A stretch of DNA of 64,000 nucleotides. Origin: Laceyella sediminis (lineage in GTDB: Bacteria; Bacillota; Bacilli; Thermoactinomycetales; Thermoactinomycetaceae). Location of the stretch: the NCBI RefSeq assembly GCF_003003125.1, contig NZ_PVTZ01000014.1, forward strand, positions 26,664 to 90,663, written 5' to 3'. The position numbers and the translations under genes are program-made. The notes under the pieces are model-generated. The model was given only the letters and a program-made list of their open reading frames with translations. It made no database searches and was not told where the DNA came from. Below are positions 53,968-63,170 of this stretch, piece by piece (position 1 is the first letter of the stretch; every line of letters starts with the position of its first letter).

Positions 53968-54756
53968 TTACGCCTTTTGTCCGACGGTCTCGTCTTCAAT
54001 GCCCAGTTCTTCTTTAACCCAATCGTAGCCTTCTGCTTCCAAACGCTCCGCCAATTCCGGTCCACCCGATTTCACGATGCGCCCTTGCATGAATACATGC
54101 ACATAATCTGGCTTGATGTAGTTCAGCAAACGTTGGTAGTGGGTAATCATCAACACGCCCAACTCATCGCTCAACATCGAGTTTACCCCTTTGGCTACCA
54201 CTTTGAGCGCGTCGATATCCAAACCGGAGTCGATTTCGTCCATAATGGCGATGCGGGGTTGCAGCATCATCATTTGCAGAATTTCATTCCGTTTCTTTTC
54301 CCCACCGGAAAAACCTTCGTTCAGGTACCGGGTCGCGAACTTCTCATCCATTTCGAGTAGTTCCATCTTCTTATCCAGCTCGCGGATGAATTTCATCAGG
54401 GAAATCTCATTGCCTTCGCCGCGTTTAGCGTTGATCGAGCTACGCAAAAAGTCGGAGTTAGTCACCCCGCTCACTTCTGCTGGGTACTGCATCGCCAAGA
54501 ACAAGCCTGCGCGGGCGCGCTCATCCACTTCCATCTCCAGCAGGTTTTCTCCGTCCAAGGTCACTTCCCCTTGAGTCACCTCATAACGCGGATGGCCCAT
54601 CAACGCAGATGCCAGCGTACTTTTACCGGTTCCGTTCGGACCCATGATGGCATGCACTTCGCCACCTTTGACCTCGAGGTTCACCCCTTTCAAAATCTCT
54701 TTCCCATCAACGGAAGCGTGCAAGTTCTTTATCGTCAGTTTTGGTGCTTTCGACAT
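53968..54756 (-). CDS. sufC: Fe-S cluster assembly ATPase SufC
   Basis: 262 residues from the ATG at 54756 (MSKAPKLTIKNLHASVDG), seven bases after GGAGGA. ABC ATPase: GEVHAIMGPNGTGKSTLASA, Q-loop FLAMQYPAEVSGVTNSDFLR, signature NEGFSGGEKKRNEILQMMML, Walker B IAIMDEIDSGLDIDALKVVA and switch histidine MLITHYQRLLNYI. First gene of the operon; it gives the energy for the SufBD scaffold. Confidence 0.95.
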   Translation of the reverse strand: MSKAPKLTIKNLHASVDGKEILKGVNLEVKGGEVHAIMGPNGTGKSTLASALMGHPRYEVTQGEVTLDGENLLEMEVDERARAGLFLAMQYPAEVSGVTNSDFLRSSINAKRGEGNEISLMKFIRELDKKMELLEMDEKFATRYLNEGFSGGEKKRNEILQMMMLQPRIAIMDEIDSGLDIDALKVVAKGVNSMLSDELGVLMITHYQRLLNYIKPDYVHVFMQGRIVKSGGPELAERLEAEGYDWVKEELGIEDETVGQKA

Positions 54757-54779
54757 CTTCATTCCTCCATCGTTCATTC

Positions 54780-55110
54780 GTTATATATCTCCTGCTGATT
54801 GGTGCGGGATTATTTTCTGGAGATATGATTTGCGAACCCATGGATGGTAAAATAAAGTGGAATAAAAACCATGGGTGTGTTATACCAGAACCACCTTCTA
54901 CCACCCGCTTACTAAATTAGAGTGATTATCATGTGATTCTCATTTTATTTTACTTCACACATATCCCTATAGCAAGCGAAGTTTCGCACGTTCCGTGGAA
55001 ATCCTTGATATTAGGATATCTTCCCCTCTCGCGGTTCACTCTCCAGCCGAGGAATTTGTTATTTTCGCAATCGTCCGCATCCGTTCATCCATCAAGAAAG
55101 GAGTTTTTTC
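54780..55110. other. suf operon leader and intergenic region
   Basis: It holds the divergent signals for suf and the small gene at 55111. GTGATTATCATGTGATTCTC near 54921-54940 resembles half of a Fur-type box; with a weak second half it is suggestive only. No clean promoter was picked. Confidence 0.35.
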
Positions 55111-55311
55111 ATGAAACCAATCCGTTGCCTCGCATGCTATGAAAAACGGCCGGGCGGCCGATGCGATTTCTGCCCGTTGCACAAGAAAAACAAGTCGTCG
55201 TATCGCCATATCGGGGAAGGTTGGTACGTCCCTCTCCCGCAAACAAACCCCTTCGAAATACCAGCCCCCCACACCGCCAAACCCACCTCCAACAAAAAGG
55301 AAAAGCCATGA
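55111..55311 (+). CDS. small cysteine-rich, zinc-ribbon-like protein
   Basis: 66 residues, ATG after AAAGGAGTTTTTTC. MKPIRCLACYEKRPGGRCDF, then CPLHKKNKSSYRHIGEGWYV and a proline-rich tail. CxxC and CxxC (C6, C9, C18, C21) could bind one zinc. It is a lone gene with a strong ribosome site, divergent from suf. No family recognised. Confidence 0.6.
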   Translation: MKPIRCLACYEKRPGGRCDFCPLHKKNKSSYRHIGEGWYVPLPQTNPFEIPAPHTAKPTSNKKEKP

Positions 55312-55405
55312 ACGTGGGTATAGCTATGGAATCGCGGTGAGGCTTTTTTCGCAGTCCCTACGTATCGACACTAACACATTTGTCAAAAAAAAGAAAACCG
55401 CAGCT

Positions 55406-56233
55406 TTATGATGGCACCGCGGTTTGTGTATTTCGTTCTTTCCAGATGAACCATGATGTAGCCGCTAGCAAAACGACCGTACATGCGACACTCCCTTCCG
55501 GGCCAAATGCACCACCCGACAAAAATGTCCCGCCTTGCGACCTGGTTTGCAAAAACGACTGCATTTCCAACCCAGACACCTTAAATCCGTATACAGGACC
55601 TTGGAAAAAATTCCACGTGAAGTGAAAGCCGATGGGCGCCCACAATCCGCCCGACACATCCCGATAGACGCTGAACAGCACTCCCACCAAAATGAGGTTT
55701 AGGATAGGAAATCCGTGGCTCCAAACCCCAGGGTTAAACCCGTGAAGCAGAGCGAAGACAAGCGCCGAAACACTCCATGCCACCCACTTGTTAAACCGAT
55801 GACGAAGCAAGCCTTGTACATACCCACGGGACATCAATTCTTCCGACAATCCCACCAACAGGAACAAAATGATCGTTTGCCATGCACTCTGCAATACCGT
55901 AGGCGTAAATCGCGCTTCCATGATCTGGGCTCCCCCGAACACAAAGATCATCAGCACTACCATGCTGATCAGCGCAATACCGAGCCCGGCCCCTTCGGCA
56001 AATCGCACCCATCCACATCGTTGCCCCAAGCCGAGCTTCCAACCCCGGCGCCTCTCAAATAGCCCATACATGGAGAAAACCGCTAGGATGAGAGCGACAT
56101 CCTGCCCGGCGAGGCTGAGGTTCGCATTGCCGGTGTTCAGCATAAACGGCATAGAAAAAACAGTTGCCAAACCAATCAGCAACAACAGCTTCCCTATAAA
56201 TTCCAATATTTTCACTATAACCGATTCCCTCAC
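55406..56233 (-). CDS. CPBP-family intramembrane metalloprotease
   Basis: 275 residues (GTG at 56233; a second GTG seven codons on is possible). Seven or eight helices: ILEFIGKLLLLIGLATVFSM, GLGIALISMVVLMIFVFGGA, TIILFLLVGLSEELMSRGYV with the EExxxR glutamates, ALVFALLHGFNPGVW and GFHFTWNFFQGPVYGF with metal-binding histidines. This is the ordinary chromosomal type, with a good match to each of the four CPBP motifs. Convergent with the small gene 55111. Confidence 0.85.
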   Translation of the reverse strand: MRESVIVKILEFIGKLLLLIGLATVFSMPFMLNTGNANLSLAGQDVALILAVFSMYGLFERRRGWKLGLGQRCGWVRFAEGAGLGIALISMVVLMIFVFGGAQIMEARFTPTVLQSAWQTIILFLLVGLSEELMSRGYVQGLLRHRFNKWVAWSVSALVFALLHGFNPGVWSHGFPILNLILVGVLFSVYRDVSGGLWAPIGFHFTWNFFQGPVYGFKVSGLEMQSFLQTRSQGGTFLSGGAFGPEGSVACTVVLLAATSWFIWKERNTQTAVPS

Positions 56234-56239
56234 TCTCCT

Positions 56240-56569
56240 AATTTTAGGGAAAACAGGAATTTTCCCGTTGCATACGGAAATACTATGATGAGACGTTCAC
56301 AAACCACATTTTAGGCCGCATACATTTTACATTATATTACGAAAATAGACAAACCTTACTGAAAAAATATCTAAGAATTGTTCAAATATCAGGCGAAATT
56401 CAGCTGATATTCACTTGCTTAAAACACATTTTTAAGGCAGAATATTCTATAGAAGGCGCGATTTGAACGCCTTTCATCTTTTTTATCATTTTATTCTGTC
56501 TTCATTCGTTTTTTTATTTTTTACCACTTGTTCGTCTGATGCAGAAGTGCACTTGTAGGAGGAATAGTT
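56240..56569. other. intergenic region upstream of the 56570 gene
   Basis: About 330 AT-rich bases with no gene. It is the likely site of promoter control for the hypothetical gene that follows; no clear box or attenuator seen. Confidence 0.3.
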
Positions 56570-57121
56570 ATGGAAAAAAACAATATGCTATTGTCGAGAG
56601 GCCATCTTTCCATTTTGAAATCTATTGCTTCACCGGTTGATTTTTTAAGCAAAAAAACCTCTTCAGCAGCGTTGAGTGCCGACCCCTACAAGAAGTCTGA
56701 ACGATCCTTTTTTTATGAAAACAAGGCGCGTGAAAATAAACCTTCTTTTCGCGTCCCGCTCGATTCGAAGGATCAAGACAGATACCGCAACAGCTTCCTA
56801 AAAAAACGCATGCTCCACATTTGGAAAAAACAGCGCCCCTTGGTACACGCCGCAGCGAAACTACCGGAAACGCTTGAAATCACCATTCTGAAAAGTGCTT
56901 ACCGCGAGTTGGAACCCATCTTGATGTCTTGTTATAAAGAGGACTTTTCTTTTCCATTCATCCCCTTCTCCTTCTTTGGGTGGCTACAATACGTCAAATT
57001 GACTGCGCAAATCACTGAACGGCAACAAGAAGCTGCACTTTGGCAAGAATTGAGCCAGTTTTTCCAGCAGTGCCATCAGCATCAACTGTTGAATGACCTG
57101 TTTGTGGAAGTGAAAGACTGA
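56570..57121 (+). CDS. hypothetical basic protein, 183 residues
   Basis: GTAGGAGGAATAGTT before the ATG gives strong support. The protein is basic and soluble: residues 1-75 look disordered (SKKTSSAALSADPYKKSERS), then helical (LKKRMLHIWKKQRPLVHAAA, LKSAYRELEPILMSCYKEDF, FQQCHQHQLLNDLFVEVKD). No family recognised. Alone in its transcript, with a terminator after it. Confidence 0.65.
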   Translation: MEKNNMLLSRGHLSILKSIASPVDFLSKKTSSAALSADPYKKSERSFFYENKARENKPSFRVPLDSKDQDRYRNSFLKKRMLHIWKKQRPLVHAAAKLPETLEITILKSAYRELEPILMSCYKEDFSFPFIPFSFFGWLQYVKLTAQITERQQEAALWQELSQFFQQCHQHQLLNDLFVEVKD

Positions 57122-57198
57122 ACAAATGCATGGCACTTATTATTTTTTATGTGTATTCTTTTTTATTTTCTTTATGTATAAAAACATGCCGCAGATCG

Positions 57199-57236
57199 GA
57201 GAAAACCGCCCAATCAAATTGGAGCGGTTTTCCTTT
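57199..57236. terminator. bidirectional terminator
   Basis: GAAAACCGC and GCGGTTTTC with a 14-base loop, between the hypothetical gene and the CBS gene. Confidence 0.75.
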
Positions 57237-57266
57237 ACCCCATCTTCTCTCCTGGTCTTTTAGGCG

Positions 57267-57743
57267 TTAAATTTGATCTGCCACTGTATTCATATATTCT
57301 TCTTTGAAATATTCAATCACTTGTTCCATCATGACTTTTCTGGTCAAAATCCCCACAAACATCCCTTTTATATCAATGATGGGAATATATGATCGATTGA
57401 TCAACACCTCAAAGGCGAATGAAAAAATCGAGTTGGCCAGAATGCCAGAATGGTTTTTGTTCATCGCTTCCTGCACTTTATACTTGCTAAGTTGGCTGAA
57501 GTCAATTTCATTTCCTTGGCTGATTTTAAACATGAAATCAAGTATTTCTGTTTTGCTGATCAGACCCTCCACTTGACCCACCTTATTGATCACAGGAACC
57601 GAATTCGTCCCCTTTCGTGTCAATACTAGAAGCGCCCTTTCCAGTGACCAATCCGGATCAACGACTACCACTTGCTCTTTCGGAATGATGAAAGGGGTAA
57701 TCTTGCGTTCAAACAAATAGCCGGCTTGATCTCGTTTTAGCAT
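57267..57743 (-). CDS. CBS-pair protein, CbpB/DarB (YkuL) type
   Basis: 158 residues with two CBS domains: IIPKEQVVVVDPDWSLERAL, LVLTRKGTNSVPVINKVGQV, EGLISKTEILDFMFKISQGN, then VQEAMNKNHSGILANSIFSF and RSYIPIIDIKGMFVGILTRK. It is close in length and order to Bacillus YkuL, which binds cyclic di-AMP and activates (p)ppGpp synthetase Rel when c-di-AMP is low. A TTGACA promoter and ~200-base leader lie upstream. Confidence 0.85.
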   Translation of the reverse strand: MLKRDQAGYLFERKITPFIIPKEQVVVVDPDWSLERALLVLTRKGTNSVPVINKVGQVEGLISKTEILDFMFKISQGNEIDFSQLSKYKVQEAMNKNHSGILANSIFSFAFEVLINRSYIPIIDIKGMFVGILTRKVMMEQVIEYFKEEYMNTVADQI

Positions 57744-57813
57744 GTGCTCAAACTCCCTTACTCTCGGTAATCAAACGCAAACTACCATAGAGTAGCTCAA
57801 CACGGAACGCCCC

Positions 57814-57849
57814 GGGCTTCTCCTTGTTAATTCATTCTCCCGGAAGCCC
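57814..57849 (-). promoter_or_regulatory. leader hairpin of the CBS gene
   Basis: GGGCTTC and GAAGCCC in the 5' leader, roughly 70 bases before the start. A possible control hairpin; no riboswitch class recognised. Confidence 0.35.
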
Positions 57850-57917
57850 TTATTCCCCAATATGGCCAAACTTAAACCGATTTGGAGCTATTTTTGCGTA
57901 TGCGCAATTCCTTTCCC

Positions 57918-57946
57918 ATCGTACTCTGGACTTTCCCCCTTGTCAA
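57918..57946 (-). promoter_or_regulatory. promoter of the CBS gene
   Basis: TTGACA (57946-57941), 17-base spacer, TACGAT (57923-57918). Confidence 0.6.
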
Positions 57947-58107
57947 CAAGCATTTCTCTATTTTAAAAAAGTTAATAATCCTACCATAACATCAACCGAC
58001 TTTCTCGAATTGTTGTTGTTTTTTTAAATTTTATAAACCTCCCTCGTTAATTGTAAAAGCGCAACGAAACTTTTCTTAATGACATATTTTTATATGAACA
58101 AAAATGA

Positions 58108-58136
58108 TGAATCCGGTTCCATGCCGAAACCGGATC
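58108..58136 (-). terminator. hairpin after the 58144 gene
   Basis: ATCCGGTT, nine bases, AACCGGAT, followed by a weak T-rich tract on the minus strand. Confidence 0.55.
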
Positions 58137-58143
58137 GATTAAC

Positions 58144-58494
58144 TCATTTTCCTTTCAATTCATCAAGCGCCTCAAGCAGAACCGTCACCGCTTGGGACAT
58201 CGCCATACCGCCCCCAAACGCGGCACTCACTCCAGCCGCTTCCAACACTTCTTGTTCGCTCGCCCCATTGTCCACCGCACCTTTGGTGTGATAAACGATG
58301 CAGTATTCGTCATTGGAAAACACGCCCAGCGCCAACGCGATGAGGTGCTTCTCCTTCAGGGTCAAGGCACCTTCACTGAAGCAAGCCCCAGTAAACTGAT
58401 TATAAGCGTGCGCCACTTCAGGCAGATGTTTCGCCAACCGGCCAAGTCCTTCCTTGTATTCAAGTAGCGCTTGTTCAATTCCTCGCTCCACCAT
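58144..58494 (-). CDS. carboxymuconolactone decarboxylase / AhpD-like protein
   Basis: 116 residues from the ATG at 58494, behind AGGAGGTGGCAAGC; a longer reading is unlikely. AYNQFTGACFSEGALTLKEK, HLIALALGVFSNDEYCIVYH, TKGAVDNGASEQEVLEAAGV, AAFGGGMAMSQAVTVLLEAL. The family active site is usually CxxxH; here DEYCIVYH gives C-x3-H with the first Cys absent, so peroxidase activity of the CxxC type is not expected. Placed before a quinone oxidoreductase on the same strand. Confidence 0.8.
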   Translation of the reverse strand: MVERGIEQALLEYKEGLGRLAKHLPEVAHAYNQFTGACFSEGALTLKEKHLIALALGVFSNDEYCIVYHTKGAVDNGASEQEVLEAAGVSAAFGGGMAMSQAVTVLLEALDELKGK

Positions 58495-58564
58495 GCTTGC
58501 CACCTCCTGATCCAAGATGACCCTGATGAAACCGCAGGGTGTCCACCCTAGTTTCTCTCTTTCC

Positions 58565-58606
58565 GGAAAAAAAATGCAAACAGGAGGCCACAACCCTGTT
58601 TGCACG
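58565..58606 (-). terminator. terminator after the quinone oxidoreductase gene
   Basis: TGCAAACAG, 12-base loop, CTGTTTGCA, then TTTTTTTTCC on the minus strand. Confidence 0.8.
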
Positions 58607-58626
58607 GAGCAAGCGAAAGAACCAAA

Positions 58627-59616
58627 TCAATCTTCTATTCGCAACACAATCTTGCCTTTGTTCTTATTCTGTTCCATATAGCGGTGGGCTTCTTGCACTT
58701 CTGACAACGGATAGACGGTATCAATGACTGGCTTTAATTCTCCACTGACCAACCGGGGAAGCGCGAACGAAGCGAAATCACGGTTTAGTGCTTCTTTATA
58801 CGCCAATGAACGGGAACGCAGAGTCGTGCCAGTAATTGTCAAGCGCTTGCGCAAAATAGCGCCGATGGAAGCTTGGTCCAGCTTGGTACCACCCAGCGCA
58901 CTGATGAAGACCAAACGGCCATCCATCTTCAGCACACTCAGGTTTTGTTGCCAATAAGGGGCACCCACAAAATCCAATACCACGTCAACGCCCTGTCCAT
59001 CGGTAGCTTCTAACACCTTGTCAGAAAAATTCCCTTCGCGGTAATTGAAAGCGTGTTTGGCTCCCAAACGTAAGCAGAAATCCCGCTTTTCCTCCGAACC
59101 GACGGTGACCAACGCCTCGGCCCCAGTCGCCCGCGCCAACTGGATCGCTGCTGTACCCACCCCGCTGGCGCCAGCGTGAATCAACACCTTTTCCCCTTTT
59201 TGCAGACGCCCAATCCAAAATAAGCACTGATATGCGGTCAAAAACACTTCGGGAATGGCGGCCGCTTCTTCAAAAGATAACGACTCCGGAATTGGGAGAG
59301 CCAGTGCGCCAGGCAATACGGCATATTCCGCATACCCCCCGCCCGATAGCAGTCCAAACACCCGGTCTCCTACCGCCCATCTGTCCTGGCATGCTTCCCC
59401 CACTTCCTCCACAATCCCGGCCAACTCCAACCCCAAGATGGGACTCGCCCCAGGAGGCGGCGGATATGCGCCTTCCCGTTGGGCGATATCGGCGCGGTTC
59501 ACGGCGGTCGCTTTCACACGAACGAGTAATTCATCTTCTTTGCATGTGGGTTTGGCGATTTCTTTAATCTCTAATTGCTCCGCCCCGCCCTTTTCTTTGA
59601 TCACGACTGCTTTCAT
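58627..59616 (-). CDS. NADPH:quinone oxidoreductase (zinc-free medium-chain reductase)
   Basis: 329 residues. The start follows AGGAGGGGTTCAATCC. RADIAQREGAYPPPPGASPI, LGLELAGIVEEVGEACQDRW, VGDRVFGLLSGGGYAEYAVL, then the NADPH-binding AGASGVGTAAIQLARATGAE and LDFVGAPYWQQNLSVLKMDG. No catalytic zinc cysteine, as in QOR/crystallin-zeta proteins. Reduces quinones or enones with NADPH. Confidence 0.9.
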   Translation of the reverse strand: MKAVVIKEKGGAEQLEIKEIAKPTCKEDELLVRVKATAVNRADIAQREGAYPPPPGASPILGLELAGIVEEVGEACQDRWAVGDRVFGLLSGGGYAEYAVLPGALALPIPESLSFEEAAAIPEVFLTAYQCLFWIGRLQKGEKVLIHAGASGVGTAAIQLARATGAEALVTVGSEEKRDFCLRLGAKHAFNYREGNFSDKVLEATDGQGVDVVLDFVGAPYWQQNLSVLKMDGRLVFISALGGTKLDQASIGAILRKRLTITGTTLRSRSLAYKEALNRDFASFALPRLVSGELKPVIDTVYPLSEVQEAHRYMEQNKNKGKIVLRIED

Positions 59617-59680
59617 GGATTGAACCCCTCCTAATTGGCAAGTTAACCGAAATCAAGTGCAGAAATTCAATTTAATCTGT

Positions 59681-59686
59681 TATAAT
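59681..59686 (+). promoter_or_regulatory. candidate -10 of the 59729 gene
   Basis: A perfect TATAAT about 43 bases before the start; no good -35 was found. Confidence 0.4.
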
Positions 59687-59728
59687 ACCCTTTAGTACCA
59701 TTATAAAGAAAGAAGAAAGGGAGTTAGA

Positions 59729-60010
59729 ATGGATCAACAAAAAAAACACCTCATCGGCATTATACTTAAAATGGTCAAAGATATTTATCATAAGACAAGT
59801 CAGTTGGAAACCTTATTTCAATCAAACAGCATACATATCTTAGCTCGTGATTTTGACCCATTCAACGAGCTGTTGGAAACCTTGAATCTGCCAGAGGACA
59901 AAAACACCCTTTTCCTTGAGCTGGTTCAGTTGTATCTGGAAAACCAAATGACATTGGAAGAACTGTTGCTTGAATTTGAAAATCAAGTAAACTCCTTACA
60001 AAACGCCTAA
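59729..60010 (+). CDS. hypothetical small helical protein
   Basis: 93 residues, ATG after AAAGGGAGTTAGA. MDQQKKHLIGIILKMVKDIY, then ELLETLNLPEDKNTLFLELV and ENQMTLEELLLEFENQVNSL. Acidic and wholly helical, with no known domain. A terminator follows directly. Function unknown. Confidence 0.6.
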   Translation: MDQQKKHLIGIILKMVKDIYHKTSQLETLFQSNSIHILARDFDPFNELLETLNLPEDKNTLFLELVQLYLENQMTLEELLLEFENQVNSLQNA

Positions 60011-60043
60011 AAAACGGACTCCGCCAATCTGGAGTCCGTTTTC
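60011..60043. terminator. bidirectional terminator
   Basis: AACGGACTCC, CGCCAATCT-type loop, GGAGTCCGTT, followed by TT on the plus strand and an A/T run on the other. Confidence 0.75.
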
Positions 60044-60068
60044 ATGTAGTTGCCAACAAAAGAACAGC

Positions 60069-60653
60069 TTAAGCCAATGCGGCTTTGATCGCTTTCACTT
60101 CTCTTTCGAACGCCTCATCCGACAAAACGGGAACTCCTTTCAATCCGCGCAGCTCTTCCGGCAATTGATGCCACGATTTGCATCCAAGATACGCGTCGAG
60201 AACTGGAATCGCAAAGGGCTGTTCCAGTTTGTACACTCGCAACAACAACACATGCAGCGGGCGTTTCTTCTTCCACTTCAACCGCTCCGTCGCAAACCGG
60301 TCATTCCATATATGATAGGGGGACAAGCGCAGTAACACTTCTTCTTCGCGGACTTCAATATCCTCATGCAATGCGGCGAAATATTTGATGGTCACCATTT
60401 GTTGCCCATCAGTCCACTCCTTGCGGGTTTCTGCGATTCCTCCCTGATATTGGGGCTTCAACAGCTCTTCTTTCTGATGTTCATATGCCGGAAACAAATA
60501 AAACCGATCACTTTGGACGGTAAAATGGCGTGTCTCCTCGGCAATGCCCCCTTTGCGCATGACCAGAATTTGCTTGCCGGAACCCAACGCTTCAACAGCT
60601 ACCGCCCAATCTTTCAAACCCACCGTGGTCTCTGCGATGATCCCCGCCGACAT
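60069..60653 (-). CDS. DUF1802 protein
   Basis: 194 residues. LKDWAVAVEALGSGKQILVM, RKGGIAEETRHFTVQSDRFY, LFPAYEHQKEELLKPQYQG: the DUF1802 opening, with FAALHEDIEVREEEVLLRLS in the middle and HVLLLRVYKLEQPFAIPVLD at the C-terminus. Soluble, family function unknown; frequent in cyanobacteria and Bacilli. Lies 16 bases after the TPR protein gene on the same strand. Confidence 0.85.
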   Translation of the reverse strand: MSAGIIAETTVGLKDWAVAVEALGSGKQILVMRKGGIAEETRHFTVQSDRFYLFPAYEHQKEELLKPQYQGGIAETRKEWTDGQQMVTIKYFAALHEDIEVREEEVLLRLSPYHIWNDRFATERLKWKKKRPLHVLLLRVYKLEQPFAIPVLDAYLGCKSWHQLPEELRGLKGVPVLSDEAFEREVKAIKAALA

Positions 60654-60668
60654 GTTGCTCCCCCTTTC

Positions 60669-61364
60669 TCATTCTCCATCGCGATATCGTACCGCTTCAA
60701 TTAAGCGGTTCATAGCCGCCTCTCCATTTCCTTCCCGATGCAACCGATCTGCTTGCTCCACGCCGGCTTCGTCGACGGAATTAGCGTACGGAATCATGCT
60801 TTTCGCTTTTTCATATGCGCGATCCCACTCGCCCTCCATCGCATAGAACAAGGCCCACTGATGCAATGCATAACACAAGCCGGGGCCCACCAATGCCTTC
60901 GCATCACTGGGCTCCATCTCCCGAAAGGCTTGCTCCTCACGCGCGCAGAGCGCAGCGATACTCGACAGCGCTTCGTCTTTTCTGCCCGCTTGATATTGGT
61001 AATAAGTCAAATACACTTCCAGATGAACTCTGCTCATCATATATCCCATCGATTCAGGATACTCAGCCAACGCCGTGGCCATATGTTCAGCCGCCTGCGA
61101 GTAGCGTTCGTTTTCAGCATCGATTTCAGCCATCTCCACCAAACTCCGCACATAAGCGAAGTGATGGTTGGCATTCTCCTTTGGCCCTTCCTGCGCAATC
61201 GATTCAAACAAGCGGTAAGCCACATTCACCGCCCCGACCCGCAGGCAGGTGACCCCGATTAACAGGCGGTTGTTCGGATGTTCCGCATCCCTAAACGTTT
61301 CTTTCGGTAGCCGCTGGCCGACCAAATCGTATGCTTCTTGCAATAATCCATCTATTGTTTGCAC
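60669..61364 (-). CDS. hypothetical TPR-like helical protein
   Basis: 231 residues of repeated helix pairs (LIGVTCLRVGAVNVAYRLFE, AEIDAENERYSQAAEHMATA, VHLEVYLTYYQYQAGRKDEA, YALHQWALFYAMEGEWDRAY), a degenerate tetratricopeptide array without HTH. It may be a scaffold. The start is preceded by a weak site. In operon with the DUF1802 gene. Confidence 0.7.
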   Translation of the reverse strand: MQTIDGLLQEAYDLVGQRLPKETFRDAEHPNNRLLIGVTCLRVGAVNVAYRLFESIAQEGPKENANHHFAYVRSLVEMAEIDAENERYSQAAEHMATALAEYPESMGYMMSRVHLEVYLTYYQYQAGRKDEALSSIAALCAREEQAFREMEPSDAKALVGPGLCYALHQWALFYAMEGEWDRAYEKAKSMIPYANSVDEAGVEQADRLHREGNGEAAMNRLIEAVRYRDGE

Positions 61365-61583
61365 GATCTTTCCCCCACTCTCTTTTATCTTTTAGCATGC
61401 CTGTCCAACCTAGGGGTTGTCAACTCCCGCCCGGTGGGCAAATATTTGCCGCCCCCAAATATAAGAATAAGAAGGAGTCTCCTACTGGTAGACGTGATAA
61501 ATGAGTCACGTTATCATGGAATAGTTGTCGCAAGCAACGGCATCATCATTGACACGAACCGACACAGAAAGGAATATCGCTCC

Positions 61584-62429
61584 ATGTGGTTCATACTTGC
61601 ACTGTTCAGCTCGCTCACCTTCGGCTTGGCGGGTTTCATGATGAAAATCAGTTCCCACCATAAAGGATCCAATAATTATCTGCTACTCGGCTTATATGTC
61701 AGCGGGGCGATGGGCTTTTTGTGGTGGATGTTATACACGGGGGCGACGTTATTCACTTGGCCCGTGCTGTTGTTCGGATTGGTGATCGGCATCGGTTCCG
61801 CCGCGGGCAATCTGTTGTTCATGAAGGCGCTAGAAGTGGGACCTGCTAGTTTGACCGCTCCTTTAACGAACAGCAACATCTTGCTCACTGTCATCATGTC
61901 GATCCTGTTGTACCAGGAAACCATCTCTTGGACTGAGATGATCGGCGTGATTCTGCTGGTGTCCGCGATTTCCCTGTTGCCGATTGACCCCAACGAAAAC
62001 TTACGCATCCGCAACATCTCATGGTATGGATTGGTGTTAACAGCAACGCTCCTCTTTTTCTTGCGCAATGGCGGACTCAAAATCACGGAAGAGCTTCACC
62101 TGCCAGGTGCCACCATCTTATTCGTCAGCTATGTGGTGGGAATCGCTTGGTTTGGAATCAGCATCCTGCGCGACCGCCCCGAGCCACCACGAACCCGTGC
62201 AATCGGCTGGTGGTGGGGTCTTGGAGCAGGCGTGTTCTCGTTCGCTGGATTGCAAATCTATTCCATCGCCTTGTCAGAAGGGCCAGCAAGCATCATCGCT
62301 CCCATTTTCGCCACCAACAGTTTGGTTGTCGCACTGTTGTCGATCCTGATATACCGCGAGCGCTTATCATGGATGCAACGCCTTTGCTTGCTCTTGTTGT
62401 TCGCTGGGTTGATCTTGATTCGGATGTAA
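61584..62429 (+). CDS. EamA/DMT-superfamily transporter
   Basis: 281 residues from the ATG at 61584 (MWFILALFSSLTFGLAGFMM), after AAAGGAA; a longer frame upstream is not supported. Ten helices in two EamA repeats: FGLVIGIGSAAGNLLFMKAL, SLTAPLTNSNILLTVIMSIL, then WWWGLGAGVFSFAGLQIYSI, SIIAPIFATNSLVVALLSIL. A drug/metabolite exporter with unknown substrate. It overlaps nothing and is followed 12 bases later by a thioredoxin-like gene. Confidence 0.85.
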   Translation: MWFILALFSSLTFGLAGFMMKISSHHKGSNNYLLLGLYVSGAMGFLWWMLYTGATLFTWPVLLFGLVIGIGSAAGNLLFMKALEVGPASLTAPLTNSNILLTVIMSILLYQETISWTEMIGVILLVSAISLLPIDPNENLRIRNISWYGLVLTATLLFFLRNGGLKITEELHLPGATILFVSYVVGIAWFGISILRDRPEPPRTRAIGWWWGLGAGVFSFAGLQIYSIALSEGPASIIAPIFATNSLVVALLSILIYRERLSWMQRLCLLLLFAGLILIRM

Positions 62430-62441
62430 GGGGGAGTTTCT

Positions 62442-62867
62442 ATGGACAAGCCACTCGCTCCTTCGTTCGCCCTGGTTGATCTAGAAGGGAGAACCCATCG
62501 CTTGGAGCATTACGCTGGCCAATTGATCTGGCTGGAATTTTGGGTGACATGGTGTTCGGCATGCCTTGACGCCCTACCTAGGAAAGAAGTATTGTATCGT
62601 ACCATACAACACCCGAAAGTTACATTTTTGACCATTGATGTCACTGGCAGAGAAGCGAGTCCTGATCACGTCGTTGCATTTATGAAGCAATCAGCTTTCA
62701 CATTTCCTGTGCTACGGGATGAGGGAACCAAAGTAGCCGATGCTTATGGTGTTACCTCTGTCCCCACTACCGTCTTAATTGATCAACAAGGCCGCATTCA
62801 CGGCAGATATGATGAGACCGTTCCACTGCCACGAATCATCAGCGAAATAGGCAAGCTACTCTCCTGA
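62442..62867 (+). CDS. thioredoxin-like (TlpA/ResA-type) protein
   Basis: 141 residues, without signal peptide. APSFALVDLEGRTHRLEHYA, GQLIWLEFWVTWCSACLDAL (active site WCSAC), DVTGREASPDHVVAFMKQSA, GTKVADAYGVTSVPTTVLID with the cis-proline. A cytosolic reductase/peroxidase-like thioredoxin of the redoxin family. Follows the EamA gene, likely co-transcribed. Confidence 0.85.
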   Translation: MDKPLAPSFALVDLEGRTHRLEHYAGQLIWLEFWVTWCSACLDALPRKEVLYRTIQHPKVTFLTIDVTGREASPDHVVAFMKQSAFTFPVLRDEGTKVADAYGVTSVPTTVLIDQQGRIHGRYDETVPLPRIISEIGKLLS

Positions 62868-62946
62868 TTATTTGCGCAAAGTGCGGGGAGCATGCAATTT
62901 TCCGCCGATCTCAGTCCCCTTATGGCCATGATGCACCAATTGCCCC

Positions 62947-62983
62947 CCGGTCACCACAGGCACCCTCCGGCCCGAGTGACCGG
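62947..62983 (+). terminator. hairpin after the thioredoxin-like gene
   Basis: CCGGTCAC and GTGACCGG with a 21-base loop; no T-run. Confidence 0.4.
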
Positions 62984-63170
62984 TTGCTCACTATTATCAA
63001 AACATTGCGTAAGATAACCCTTTTTTAGGAATTGGTCCAACTAGCAATAAAAGAGGCCTCCTATGGCTTTAATCGATTGTTCACAAAAAGGAGTTGCCCT
63101 TTCATCCTCCTCCCCTTATAATGGAAACATAAGAACGCTTGTTCGATATTTTATGGTAGGGGGTCTGTTG

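Noticed and set aside
54915..54945. Fur box ahead of suf
   Set aside because: Only half of the expected inverted repeat matches, so no site was claimed.
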